This document shows positions 22,093-32,900 of a DNA stretch of 64,000 nucleotides, piece by piece. Numbering within the stretch: position 1 is the first letter of the stretch; each line of letters opens with the position of its first letter. The translations under genes and the position numbers were made by a program. This DNA is from Leucosporidium creatinivorum (taxonomy: Eukaryota; Basidiomycota; Microbotryomycetes; Leucosporidiales; Leucosporidiaceae), in the NCBI GenBank assembly GCA_001600635.1, contig BCKL01000016.1:610449-674448 (forward strand). The letters are read 5' to 3'. Under the pieces are notes generated by a model. That model had not been told where the DNA came from, did no database searches, and saw only the letters and a list, made by a program, of their open reading frames with translations.

Positions 22093-22832
22093 TTCTGTTG
22101 CGAGTGAGAAGGGAGGGGAGAGGGGAGAGAGAGGTGGTCTGTAGGAGGGAGGGAGGGAGGGAGGGAGGGAGTTAGCTGATATGCTGGAGAAGGTGTGGTC
22201 CAGGACTCTAAGGGGAGGTGACTGTAGCGCTACAGACGACCACCGCCCGCCTGAGTGAGGCGAGCGAGCGTGACTTGGTCGAGACAGAGCAAGCTTCCTC
22301 CAGCGCCAGCTAGCCTAGAGAGAGAGAGAGGCTGCAGTCTACTCACCCTGTGCTGGAGGGGTTTTAAGAGAGAAGAGGTGTAGGACAATAGAAGCTGAGA
22401 CGAAACGACAAGTGGGAGGAGCGAGAGAGCGGCTTTCGTCGAGGACGTCGAGGCTAGAGGAGCAGGGACAGAGTCCTACAGCTCAGCTTCCTGCTGCTAC
22501 ACACCTCTCGATAAACCTACAGAATGATCTACCAACGTCTACACCACTCCAGTAGGCTTGCTTGATCACTTACAGCTCTCACCTTAATTCCCAGGCGTTG
22601 CTGGACCCTCTCGAGGCGAAAGAGGAGCTTCGGCGTTCGGCCCTACTGCTCGCTCGGCGCTGGCTACTTGAGCAACTGCTGCTCGACCTGCTCTTACTGC
22701 TTACCAAGCTCCTCACGCCCTCGTCTGCAGCAGACCCGGCTCGGCTCGGCCACTCCCCACCCGACAACTCTCAACTCGCTGTCGAGCTCGGCTTCTTTTC
22801 CTTCCTGCCACTCACTGCTTCAACCTTTCATC
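22093..22832. promoter_or_regulatory. Divergent intergenic region, SmD3 / ABM-domain gene
   Basis: A 740-bp head-to-head region. Near 22145-22170 lies a (GGGA)n tract of about six copies. An open frame runs through 22562-22832 on the plus strand, but it does not join in phase with the ABM gene and its Leu-rich composition looks like chance. It is more likely leader sequence. Confidence 0.4.
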
Positions 22833-23685
22833 ATGACGATGTGAGCCCTTTCCTTCCATCTCTGCACTCCGCCCCTGCTGACCAAGGGAAGGGTACACAG
22901 CACCTGCATCGTCACCCTCGAGATCAAGGACGCTGGCAAGGCGGGGGAAGTGTGCCAGACGCTGGTGCGTTCGAGGCTTGCTACACTCAACTTTATGAAA
23001 AGCTTTCAAACTAACCTGGTGAGCACTATTTAGGTCACCTTCGCAGAGGCGTACAGGAAGGATGAAGGGACTTTGGATTGGTGAGTCGGTCGGTCGGTCG
23101 GCGCGAGCTGCCCGACGAAACTTCTGCGGTACTGATGCTCAGTCTGTTGTTGTGTAATGAGTAGGGTCGTCTCCCAAGACCCCAAGGTAACCCTCTCTGC
23201 TCTCCTCCCTCGTCGTGCAGCAGAAACTAACCCTCAGCGCACCCCCTCGGCGCTCGCTCGCTCGAAACAGAACCCGACCAAATTCGCCCTGGTGGAGCGT
23301 TACGCTACTAAAGCTGGTTCCGTCCTTTCTCCTTTCTCCTTCTCGCCTCTCCCTCGAGCCGCTCGCTGACACCTGCTTTCATTGGCTTGGACATGGAAAT
23401 AGCGATCAAGACCCACACTTGTTCGTCCCTCGGCCCTCCCTCCCCCTTCCCCTCTGTCTCTCTCTGGCACTCCCATCTCCTTGTCTTCCCCCCATCCGAG
23501 CCACCGCTTCCTCTCCCTCTCTCCCTCCTTGCTCCACGCTAACCTCCCCTCCCCTCCCCTCCCCTCCCCTCCCAACAGCAAACCCCAACTACCCCAAGTT
23601 CGGCGCCTACTTCAAGGACCTCCTCGCTGCGCCGCCTAAGATTACTATGTACGAGGAGCTGCCCAAGGCGAGTTCGAAGCTCTGA
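22833..23685 (+). CDS. ABM-type (antibiotic biosynthesis monooxygenase fold) small protein
   Basis: Seven exons (22833-22840, 22901-22964, 23034-23080, 23165-23186, 23271-23316, 23403-23420, 23579-23685) give 103 aa, extreme fragmentation for so short a protein. The reading is MTITCIVTLEIKDAGK, then VCQTLVTFAEAYRKDEGTLDW, NPTKFALVERYATKA and FGAYFKDLLAAPPKITMYEEL. This matches the ABM dimeric ferredoxin-like barrel: a beta strand, a helix ending in 'EpGtl.w', a 'p..f.lvE.Y' strand and a final helix and strand. Such proteins act as quinol or heme monooxygenases or have unknown small-molecule roles; the substrate here is not inferable. The first coding exon is only 8 nt. Confidence 0.83.
23543..23573 (+). 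repeat. CCCCT pentamer array next to a 3' splice site
   Basis: About five tandem CCCCT units end five bases before the AACAG acceptor of the last ABM-gene intron, serving as an expanded polypyrimidine tract. Confidence 0.85.
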
Positions 23686-23709
23686 GTGAGCAGTGCCAGG
23701 AGGAGGGAT

Positions 23710-23763
<54 letters not shown>

Positions 23764-24521
23764 GGAGAGCGATGGGAAGGGAAGGCGTGTAATGTACTGG
23801 AGTATCTCAACAACCGAACCGAGGCATCAGCAACACTGGAGATGAGATACAACTCAGCGTGGAGCGCGCGGGCCGCTCATAGCCTGCCTGAGTGAAAGTG
23901 CAGGACTCGGCTCGGCGCGAGGCGCGAGGCTCGAGCCTGCTTCGCCTGGATTGGATTGGATTGGCGGCGTCGCGTGGGCTGGTTGCGGTGATCCTCACAA
24001 GGCAGGCCCGAAGGTGGGGCCTCAAATGCGTGTACTGTTACTGCAGAGTAGAGTCCGCAGGCGGCAGGCGGTCGACTCACGCCCTCAGCTCGGTCCAGCT
24101 CTCGAGGAATCTGGGGCAAGAGATGCTGGCTGTACGACACTGACACTGACAAAACCCAGGCTTGGGGGGGTCGAGAACTAGTCTGTATCACCCGAATCCT
24201 CTTCGCGCGCGCGGCCCAAGCTCGAGTCCCGTCCCGGACCCGCAAATTCCAAGTGCTCGGCTCGCGCTTCAATCCTCCATCAAAGGTCCTCCCGACGTCC
24301 CCGAAATTGCAGCTCAGCGCGATCCCCTCCCTTCCTGCGTGCACAGCGCAGCGGAGCGCGATAAACTCTTGGCTTCATTGCAGCTGGCAGTCGGAAAGTC
24401 TTTAGGCGGCCTGAGCTCGCGGCGCTCCCGACTCGCCGTTCGTGAGCGACGACGGGGGTTGGCTCTCTTCAGTCACTCTCCCCCCTCCCCCTCCGCCACA
24501 ACAGAACAGAACAATAAGAAG
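23686..24521. other. Intergenic region with poly(G) run
   Basis: These 836 bases lie between two plus-strand genes. The left part carries the run of 53 G at 23710-23762. The rest (to 24521) is the likely promoter and leader of the membrane-protein gene. A short ATTGG repeat (three copies, about 23951-23965) may contain CCAAT-box-like elements on the minus strand. No coding exon is supported. Confidence 0.5.
23710..23762 (+). repeat. Homopolymer of 53 G
   Basis: An unbroken run of G starts 24 bases after the ABM-gene stop codon, so it lies in that gene's 3' UTR or just beyond. Nothing else in the window approaches it in length. A run like this can form a G-quadruplex in DNA or RNA and is also a typical place for length miscalls. 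Confidence 0.95.
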
Positions 24522-26281
24522 ATGGCCACTTTTGCTTGGGTACAGCCGGATGTGAATGCTAGTTTGGGGGCGCTGCTCGCTGGGTGAGTTGGTTCGGCGC
24601 TGAGAAAGGAAAGGGGACGAGAGCTGACTGGTGAGGAGGATTATGGAATACACAGGACTTGGTTCAATTCGGGGTTGTATGCTATTGAGGTGAGCGGCTT
24701 CTTCTCCTATGTACGCTCGTTGGTCTTGGACGAGGAGGCGCGCGTTGAACGCCGAACTCGCCGCCGCGCGGTGCGCCACTCGCACTCTTTCACGGGGGCC
24801 CGTTGACATATCCCGAAGAAGAAAAAGCTGTACATCTTATCTAAAATTTGCCGGTGTACAGCTCACCCAAGCCTGGACCTACTTCAGCCGCAAGCCCGAG
24901 GGAAAGCTCGTCAACGCCGTCGTCGCGCTGCTTTTGCTCATTGATACAGGAGCGCAGATCTGTGAGTCGTTCTGCTCCCTGCCTTGCGCAGACGGATCGT
25001 TGACATCGGATTTCTTGGGTAGCCGACTACGCCTGCGTGTGGCTGTACAGTAAGTTGAGCTGGCCACGCGAGCGCCGAGCAAGATGATGGACGTCCAGCT
25101 GAACCCTTCTATCGCTCGCTCGCAGCTGTCACGCACTGGGGTGACGTGCAGTTTGCTTCCAGGCAGTATGCACCGATCCGTGGGTCTTCTCTCTCGCTTC
25201 GCGGTGGGGCGAAGCCTCAGTTCGGCGCGCAGGCTGACCTTTTTCACATCAGCCATCTACCTCATTACCACTGGTTTGATCGGCTTCATCTGTCAGTCCT
25301 TTTTGCTCGTGAGGTTGGGACGGCTGTGAGTACCTCCTTTTCATCCATATTTGCGCTTGCTCATCCGACCTCGAGCGGCGCCGCGCAGCTCCCAGTCGTG
25401 GATCCTCCCCGGTTTGCTCGCCCTCCCAGCTGCTGTCGCCCTCTCTGGGTCGCTCACAACTGCGTGGAAGGTGATCCAATACCCCGCGTTGGTGGACCGG
25501 CATCAGTTGAACATCTCCGTGACGGTCAGTCGTCTTTGCTGCCTCGGCCGAGTGGAGCTCGGCGCTGACTGAGTGGACTGTCGAGGACAGCTGTGGCTTG
25601 TTGCTGCTGCGGCGGTAGATGTTCTTATCGCGCTCTCACTCCTATGGTTCCTCAATCGAGCGCGCGTCTCGGCCAAAAAGTTCGAGCAGAGGTGAGTTGG
25701 CATCGCCGAAGCTCCTCGAACGAAGCTAGCTGACCTTGCTCTTCCCACTCTGGGCAGTCGCCTCACTGGAGTGCTCGGTCAGATTTGTCTGATGACCATG
25801 GAGACTGGCTCGGTCACCTCCGTCCTCGCCGTCATCATCTTGTGAGCCGAGCTCTTGGCCTTCGCCGAGCTTTCTCAGCAGGACCCCCTTGCTGACGCTC
25901 AATCCGTCGCAACACAGCGTCGTCTATATCACCAACCCGACAGCCAACATCTCCGTCGGCCTCTGCTTCGGCCTGGGCCGGATTTACTCCCTCACGATCC
26001 TCATCACCCTGAATCAAGGCCACTCGCTCGCTCAACGCTCCCTGCACCACCCTTCCACTGCTTCCAAAGGGAATGCCTTCCAAGGTGTTGAGATTGTTCA
26101 TACCGCGACGGTGAGGATTGATGATCCGAGGGAGAGGGAGGAGGGAGGGGAGTATGAGTTGGGCGAGATGGAGATGGGCAAGCAGAGGAGGGAGAGGGGG
26201 GTGTTTGTGGTTGGGTGGTTGGGAGGGAGGAGGAGGAGAAGGGGTACATGTAAAGGGGGGATAGTCTTTAATGTGCGGTGA
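24522..26281 (+). CDS. DUF6534-like seven-helix membrane protein
   Basis: Ten exons (24522-24583, 24656-24689, 24862-24961, 25023-25049, 25126-25140, 25253-25325, 25389-25524, 25591-25691, 25758-25841, 25918-26281) give 331 aa. The order of helices and loops fits basidiomycete DUF6534-type proteins: LGALLAGTWFNSGLYAIELTQ, AWTYFSRKPEGKLVNAVVAL, DYACVWLYTVTHW, then IYLITTGLIGFICQSFLLVR. Later come SWILPGLLALPAAVALSGS, LWLVAAAAVDVLIALSLLWF, GQICLMTMETGSVTSVLAVI and a polar, Glu/Arg-rich cytosolic tail. Exon 5 is only 15 nt; its GTGACG donor at 25141 is required to reach the next helix in frame. The function of the family is unknown. Confidence 0.78.
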
Positions 26282-26535
26282 GGGAGGGGCGAGGGCGAGG
26301 GGGAGGATTCGAGATTACAAGTTGAGGATCAGAGGAGGGGAGGGGAGCAGCCGGGCTGGGATGGATAGGTTGCATAGGTTCGTATGTGTCAATCGAGCGC
26401 TATCAGTACAGCGCTCCACAACGATGACCGAAAAATGACGAGGATCAGAGCAGCACAGAAAGCAAGCCTCCGAATCAGAGACTGCTCGCTCGGCCGAGCA
26501 GCGGTCTCAAGGCGATGGTAAGGCTGAGTGATAGA

Positions 26536-28130
26536 TTACTTGCCGGCCTTGGCCTTCTTCTGCCGCTCCTCATCCTCCTTGTACCACTGCAAAGGGATGG
26601 AAGAAATCAGCTGCGAGCGTCGAGGAAGCGTAACTGAGCGAGGCGACTCACTGCTACAGCATCCTTGATACCATCGGCGAGCGACACCACAGGCTCGTAC
26701 CCAAGTACTCGTCTTGCCTGAGCAAGGTCAAGAAGAAGCGGTTAGCAAGCAAGCTCCCGCGAACGGCAGCTCGGCGAAAGGCGGCTCGCCGCAAGGAGAG
26801 GGAGAGAAGATGACGACCCACCTTCTCGATATCAAAGTACATGTCACTCAGCACATACAGCATATGCGCCTTTGGCATCCCACAATCCTCCTTGGCCACA
26901 CCTCTCAGCCATCCAAAGAACTCCGCCCCCTCCGCCATCAGCATCCCCATGCTCTCCGGGATCTGAATCCTAAACCTCGGTACATGACCATCATACGCAT
27001 GCCAGAGCGCTCGAGCGAAGGTCCAGAAAGCGATGGGCTCGCCGTTGGTGATGAAGAAGGCCTCGCCCGCCACGCCGACGGAGGAGGTTTGCTGGTGAAA
27101 TTGCTGGTAACGGTTGCGGGAGGAGGGGATGGGGGAGTCCTCTGAAGCAGGGAAGGGCTGTTCGGTATGGCGGGAGGTGGGGAGGTTGCGACGCGGGACG
27201 GTGCAGTTGGGAAGGGTGAGGCGGGTTTCGAATGTTGAGGGAGAGACGGGAGGAGCGGAGAGACCAGAGGCGGCGAGGATGTGCGCATGTACGACGTTGG
27301 CGACGTGGACAAAGTCGAAGAGGTGCGAGTTGGAGCCGATTTGGAAAGAGGTTTGGCCTTGGTGCAGGACTTTGAGGAAGCCGGGGACGACTTGACGGTC
27401 GCCGGGGCTGAAGAGGATAAGACGAGTCGAGAGGGCGAGGAGACGGGGTGGAGAAGAGAGGAAGAGAACATAGAAGCGATGGAGAGCGAGTGTAAGGTGC
27501 GAGAGTCAGTATGGCGGGAGGCAAGCGAGGGCCGAGCTGCTCACCCGATGATGCCGGCGAGACGAAGGGCGCAGGTGAGGAGCCCTTCGACGCCGTTGGC
27601 TTCAAGTACGATCCGCTCGGCTTCAACCTGGAGATGTACCGAGGTCAGCACTGCCTTCAGAGCTCCACCTACAGCCCTTGAGAGCCCACCTTGGTCCAAA
27701 TGTAAGGGACCTCCTTGCTCTCGGTCGTCGGCATCCTCTCGTCCACATTGATCAACGGCTGACCATCAAACACGGTAGTCATCGTCGACGTGAACACGAG
27801 CTTCTTCACTCCAGCTTCCCTACACGCCTGCACGACCGCTTTCGTCCCTTCGACATTGACCGCTTCGCACACCTCGCGCGTGGCATGAGCGTGTGGTGAG
27901 GCCGTATGGAAGACGGTGGTGGCTCCGCTGGCCTTTAGTGATGCTGTGAGCGAGTCGAGGGAGGTGATGTCGGTGCGGTAGAAGCGGTAGCCTGGGGTGA
28001 AGGTGCGCTGGGTGAGGCCAAAGGAGGCGATGGGGTTCTTGGGATAGCGGGACAGCAGCCCTTGAATGAGCGCTTGGCCGACGAAACCTTCTCCTCCAAT
28101 TACGGCGAACGATTCTGTAGGTGAGGCCAT
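26536..28130 (-). CDS. ERG26: Sterol-4-alpha-carboxylate 3-dehydrogenase (decarboxylating)
   Basis: ERG26 removes the C4 carboxyl group in ergosterol synthesis, oxidising the 3-hydroxyl with NAD(P)+. It works at the ER with ERG25 and ERG27. Exons 27690-28130, 27545-27627, 26822-27407, 26652-26717 and 26536-26586 give 408 aa. The Rossmann motif is FAVIGGEGFVGQAL at the N terminus. The catalytic YxxxK is in VPYIWTK at the end of exon 1. Other family motifs are TVFHTASPHAH, NVEGTKAVVQACREAGVKK, FTSTMTTVFDG and HLFDFVHVANVVHAHIL. The C terminus ends VLGYEPVVSLADGIKDAV, as in 3-beta-HSD/Erg26 proteins. Start and stop are unambiguous. Confidence 0.93.
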
Positions 28131-28946
28131 GGTTGGCAGTAAAAACGAGACTAAGAGCTTGGGCCTCCTGATCTGGCGCGTGAGGCGAGTGTTGATTTGG
28201 GTGAGCTGGTGAGTAGTGCTGAGAGCCGGGGGAAACTTCTGTAGCTTTGTAGTTCTGAGCGAGTGTCGAGAGCTAAGACGAGTGAATTGTAGGAAGCAGA
28301 AAGTGGATTTCAGATCTCGCCTCAGCTTCTTGACCTCGCCCAAATCGCTCGCTATCTTGCTCCATCTCGTTTCAGGCTCTCGCATCTTTCGAGTGCATCG
28401 GAATACGCCGTCTGCTAGCTCTGTAAGTCTAGCCCTCCCTGTCATCAACGACGACGAGCGCGTTTGGGTCGCGTCGCCTTTCTGTTACCTTCTGCGCCGT
28501 CTGTAGGGCAGCAGAGGCGTCGCGCACGGCGGAAGGATCACGCTAGGCTCTGCTATAACTGCAGAGTGCTCAGGTGGCCGTGCGGGAGCCTGACTCGGTG
28601 CGGAACGGCCGCATGCTGAAGAGAGGTGCTCGGTAGTGGCTCAAGAAGAAGGTTGATGGGCAGTAGGAAGGGGGCTGGAAGCTGCAGGAAAGGATCCGAG
28701 CGATGAGGCTTGATGGGGCACGGGCTGCACGCTGAGGCAGACTGGAAAGCGCCGAGCAGCGGGTCTATCCAGCTTCTAAGGGCGCGAGAGCTGTAGCTCA
28801 CCCTGCCCTTCCTTTCGCTGTGCACCAGAACTACCACACCCTCTGTAAGCTCTTGGCTGCCCCCTCGCCGCCTGCCTTCGGCTGACCTTGCTCTCTCAGC
28901 TTAATCGCCCCCTCCCCTTCTTTCGGCCGCCGCTTTCGTCCCGCTC
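28131..28946. promoter_or_regulatory. Divergent intergenic region, ERG26 / CHY zinc-finger gene
   Basis: An 816-bp head-to-head region. Bases 28853-28887 resemble a leader intron of the CHY gene (CTGTAAG donor, GGCTGACC branch, CTCTCAG acceptor). I found no coding exon, RNA gene or repeat here that can be supported. Confidence 0.45.
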
Positions 28947-29635
28947 ATGTGTGGGCCTGCTTTTCGTCGACGTCTCAGTCACGGTGACTCCTACTGACTG
29001 CTCTACACTCTACAGGCAAGCACATCCTCAACGTCCAGGCTGCCATTCGTGCGCCGTGTTGCAAGAAGTGGTTCGACGTGAGCTCTCGCTTCCGCGCCTC
29101 ATCTCGAGCACGGCTCGGTCTTCAGTCGCCCTCACTAACCATTTTTTTGCGCCGACAGTGTGCCGAATGCCACGCCGAGAAGTCAGATCACGACTTGGAG
29201 AAGACAGTCGAGATGGCCTTCCTCTGCAAGAAGTGCAAGAAGGCCTTCAGGAAGGACATGACGCGGTTCGAGGAGGCCGACGAATTCTGCCCACATTGCG
29301 ATAACCATTTTGTACGTCCAGCTCGGCTCGGCGACTGCAGCAGAGAGCACGGCTTTACGCTCGGTTGGATCTCGGTTGACCTCGGTTCGCTCTTCTCTCT
29401 CAATCGCAGGTCGTCGACGCCAAGACACCACAGCAGGTCATCGAGTTTGAAGCAGAAGATGCGCGAGTAGATGCTCGGTGCGTGACCTTACCCTCCCGAC
29501 TCCCAGCTGCTGCTCGGCGGAAGCTGACCCTCCCTTCCTCCTTGCCCTCTCTTGCCTCGCAGCGGAATCCGAGACGAGCGGATGCAGTACCTCGACACGA
29601 GCGATATCGATGCTTTCGTAGACCAGCTGGGCTGA
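28947..29635 (+). CDS. CHY-type zinc-finger protein
   Basis: Exons 28947-28950, 29016-29077, 29159-29311, 29410-29477 and 29563-29635 give 119 aa. The start is ATG-T in a 4-nt exon; after splicing it reads MCKHILNVQAAIRAPCCKKW. The zinc ligands follow the CHY pattern: Cys and His in MCKH, CC in APCCKKW, CxxCH in FDCAECHAE, His in SDHDL, CxxC in LCKKCKK and CPHC in DEFCPHCDNHF. Fungal relatives have the same MCKH start, which supports the tiny first exon. The C-terminal part is acidic and ends FVDQLG. The family is related to yeast Hot13 and to CHY domains of ubiquitin ligases; no RING is present here, so the role is open. Confidence 0.87.
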
Positions 29636-29919
29636 TGGAACGGAGAATGGACTGTATAGCTTAGCTCGGCGTAAGTTGCGAGAGCGGGGGAGTCGAGGGC
29701 GTGGTGCGCGAGATCCCGCTAAACAGGGAGCAGCTCGAGCTCTATTGCTAATGAGCTCGCTGCTCGACGACAAAGAATGTTCTGCCTCTCAGTACATGCG
29801 CGCTTCGTGGCTCGAAGCCCGAGCTCAGAACTCGCTCTTTCTCCTACACTCCACCTCGTCGTTTCTCAACAGCTCGGGATAGATCTACAGCGCGTCAGGC
29901 CACGCGAGAAGGCTACAGC

Positions 29920-32900
29920 ATGGCGTCCTGCTCCACTACAGCTCAAGAGGAGCATCCGTCCCTCTCCCCCTCATACGCTATCGGCTCGTCCCAATCTACC
30001 GCCAGCTCGCACAAGTCCTCTAGTATCATCAACCTACACCCAGCAAACCGCTACTTCCAGGACGAATTCGGACGCAGCCTGCTGCTGCACGGAGCGAATG
30101 TCTCCGGATTGAGCAAGCTGCCCGTCGAGCCCTGCGGATTCACTCATCTATCGGAGGGATTCTTCGAGCATGAGACGGTGGACTTTGTAGGACGCCCTTG
30201 GCCGCTGGAGGAAACGTGAGTTGCTGTCCTGCAGCTGGGAAGGGGAGCGTGTTGCGTCGTGTGCTGAACCACCCTCTCGCTCTCCTACTAGACATGAACA
30301 TCTCTCGAGGCTGCAGCAGTGGGGTCTTACTTTCCTCCGACTCGTGATCCCATGGGAGTCGCTCGAACATGCTGGCCCGTACGTCCTGTCGCTGCTCCGC
30401 TCGTCGCGCTCGCTCACCTCTCGCTTTCGGCTTTCACAGAGGACAATACGACGAGGCCTACATGACCTACCTGCACAAACTCATCAGTATGATGCCCAAG
30501 TACGGTATCACCTGCTACATCGACCCGCATCAGGACGTCTGGTCGAGGCATACCGGAGGAAGTGGAGCGCCGACTTGGACCTTGGAACTCGTCGGCTTCG
30601 ACATTTACAACCTCAAAGCTACAGGAGCCGCTCATGCTCATAATGTACGTATCGCTCAGCTCCTCTCGGCTCTACTGGGCCTCAACTTGACTTCGAACGC
30701 AGACTGACTTTCGACCGAACTTCGCTCTCGCAGCTTCACCTCGAACCCCACGACCCACCACCCAAAGTCTGGCCCTCAGGCTACACCAAACTCGCCGCTG
30801 CAACCATGTCCACCGTCTTCTGGGCAGGCGATACCTTCGCTCGGAAGCGCCGAGTCGCTCGGTCGCTGCATCAGGGAGAGTGGGGAAAGCAGGGTAAGAG
30901 GGGCGAGGAAGTGGGGTTGCAGGAGTTCTTGCAGAAGAGTATGTGTGAGGCGTTTGGAGTGCTGGCGGACAGGTTGAGGGATTGCGAGGCGGTGGTTGGC
31001 TTTGAGGTGAGTGCGGAAGGTAGGTTCGGCGATGAGGCGAAGCTGATTAGCCGTCTTCTGCAGGTCATGAACGAGCCACATCGAGGCTACGTCGATCTGC
31101 TGTCGCCATATGGATTCGACTTCAACACCGACCTGGCTATCGGATACTTCCCAACAGCCGTGCAATCGTACGCCGTCGCTGACTGCTCGCTCTGGTTCTC
31201 CAAGCTTACCTCGGCTTTTCGATGCAGATGGGCTCTCGGCTCAGGTCATGCGGTCATCATTGACCATTATGGCCCCAGCTTCCCTGTCACCGTTCGTCTC
31301 TTCTCGCTCCTCCGACGCCCTCTCCCTCCCTTCGACTCTCGCTGACAGCTTCTCTGCACCTCCAGGCCGTCACCCACTCCGTTCTCCTCTCCCCTCCAGA
31401 AGGCCGTACTGCGTGGAAGAAGGACTCGAGCTGCATCTGGAAGGAGCACGGGCTGTGGGGCTGGGATGCCAAGAAGGGTGAGTTGGGCGAGCCGGTCAGC
31501 TTGAGGAACGAGTACTTCAAGAGGGATCCGGAGACAGGGAAGGAAGTTGAGTGGTACAAGTGAGTACTCTGTTCCCCTAATCTTCGTCCGTTAGCAGGCT
31601 TTCAAGGCTCCTAAGTTTCCGGCGAAGGAGCAGCGCTAACCTCCTCGACTATTCGCAGGGACTTTTACTGGCCCTTCTGCCAAGCCTTCGGCGAGCGGAT
31701 AGGCAAGGCCAACCCTCGATGGAACACTATGGTCGGACCCATCCCCAATGAGGTGAGTCGGTCGAGGTGCTGTCCTCTTCGCCGAGCTGACCTCGTCTCG
31801 CTTTCCAGTTCTGCCCTCCGTGGCCCGTCAGCTCCCGTCCTCGGAACTTCGTCTACGCTCCGCATTGGTACGATCTCCAGGCGCTGTTCAGCAAGGCGTT
31901 GGGGACGATGAGCGCGAACGTGCAGGGTCTGTCGAGGGTGAGTCGGCATCAAGAGCGGTCGACCGAGCGGGGTATCTGAGCTGAGCTGACCCTCACTCAT
32001 GACAGGGAATGTTCCTACCTCTCGGCCTCTATTTCGGTCGTCGTGGCCTGAAGAAGAAGTGAGCTCGCCGTCACTCACCTCGTCTGCTCGGCGCCGACGC
32101 TCACGCATTGCATTGCTGCACCCTCTACAGCTACGCGCTCCAGTTCCGCAACATCATTGAAGCCGGCTACCGCTCCATCGGCGAGATCCCTATCATCATC
32201 GGCGAGACCGGCGTACCCTTCGACCTCAACGGCGGCGAGGCGTTCAAGACAGGCGACTTCCATTGGCAGGAGAGGCAGATGGACGCCATTTGCTCGGCGT
32301 TGGAAGAGAACTTGGTCGGGTTCAAGTAAGTCTTCCTTGGTGGCTACTGGCGAGGAGCTAGAGTCCGAGCTGACCTCGCTTTTCCCCTTCGGTCCTTTCG
32401 TTCCCTTCGCAGCCTCTGGAACTACAACCCGCTCAACAACGACAAGTGGGGCGACTCGTGGAACGCCGAGAACTTCAGCTGGTTCTCCTTGTCCGACATC
32501 ACGCCCGAGAAGCTCGCTGCAGCGGAGAAGGAGGGGGGAGCAGATGCGAGGAGGAACGTCGGCGGGCGGGTGCTGGATGCTGTCGAGGTATGCTCTGTTC
32601 TCGGTTCTCGCAGAGCTCTCCTCTTACTCTGAGCTACTCTCTGACGCCCTCTTCTCGACTTTACACTTCTTCAGCGCCCCTACGCCTGCAAGACCGCCGG
32701 AATCCCTCTCTCTACCTCCTACTCGTACAACTCTCCCTCCCGTCGCTTCACTCTGCGGTACATCAACCCTTTCCCGTCCTCAGGCTTTGAACCTCGGCTG
32801 GATCAGAGTCAAGCGAGGTGCGATAGCCCGCCTGTGGTGGGTGAGATGCCGAGGGCGAGGGAGACGGAGGTGTATCTCCCCAGGAGGACGTTCGGGAGGA

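Noticed and set aside
22562-22832. Leucine-rich open frame upstream of the ABM-domain gene
   Set aside because: It does not join in phase to any downstream exon, has no domain and lies where the leader and promoter are expected.
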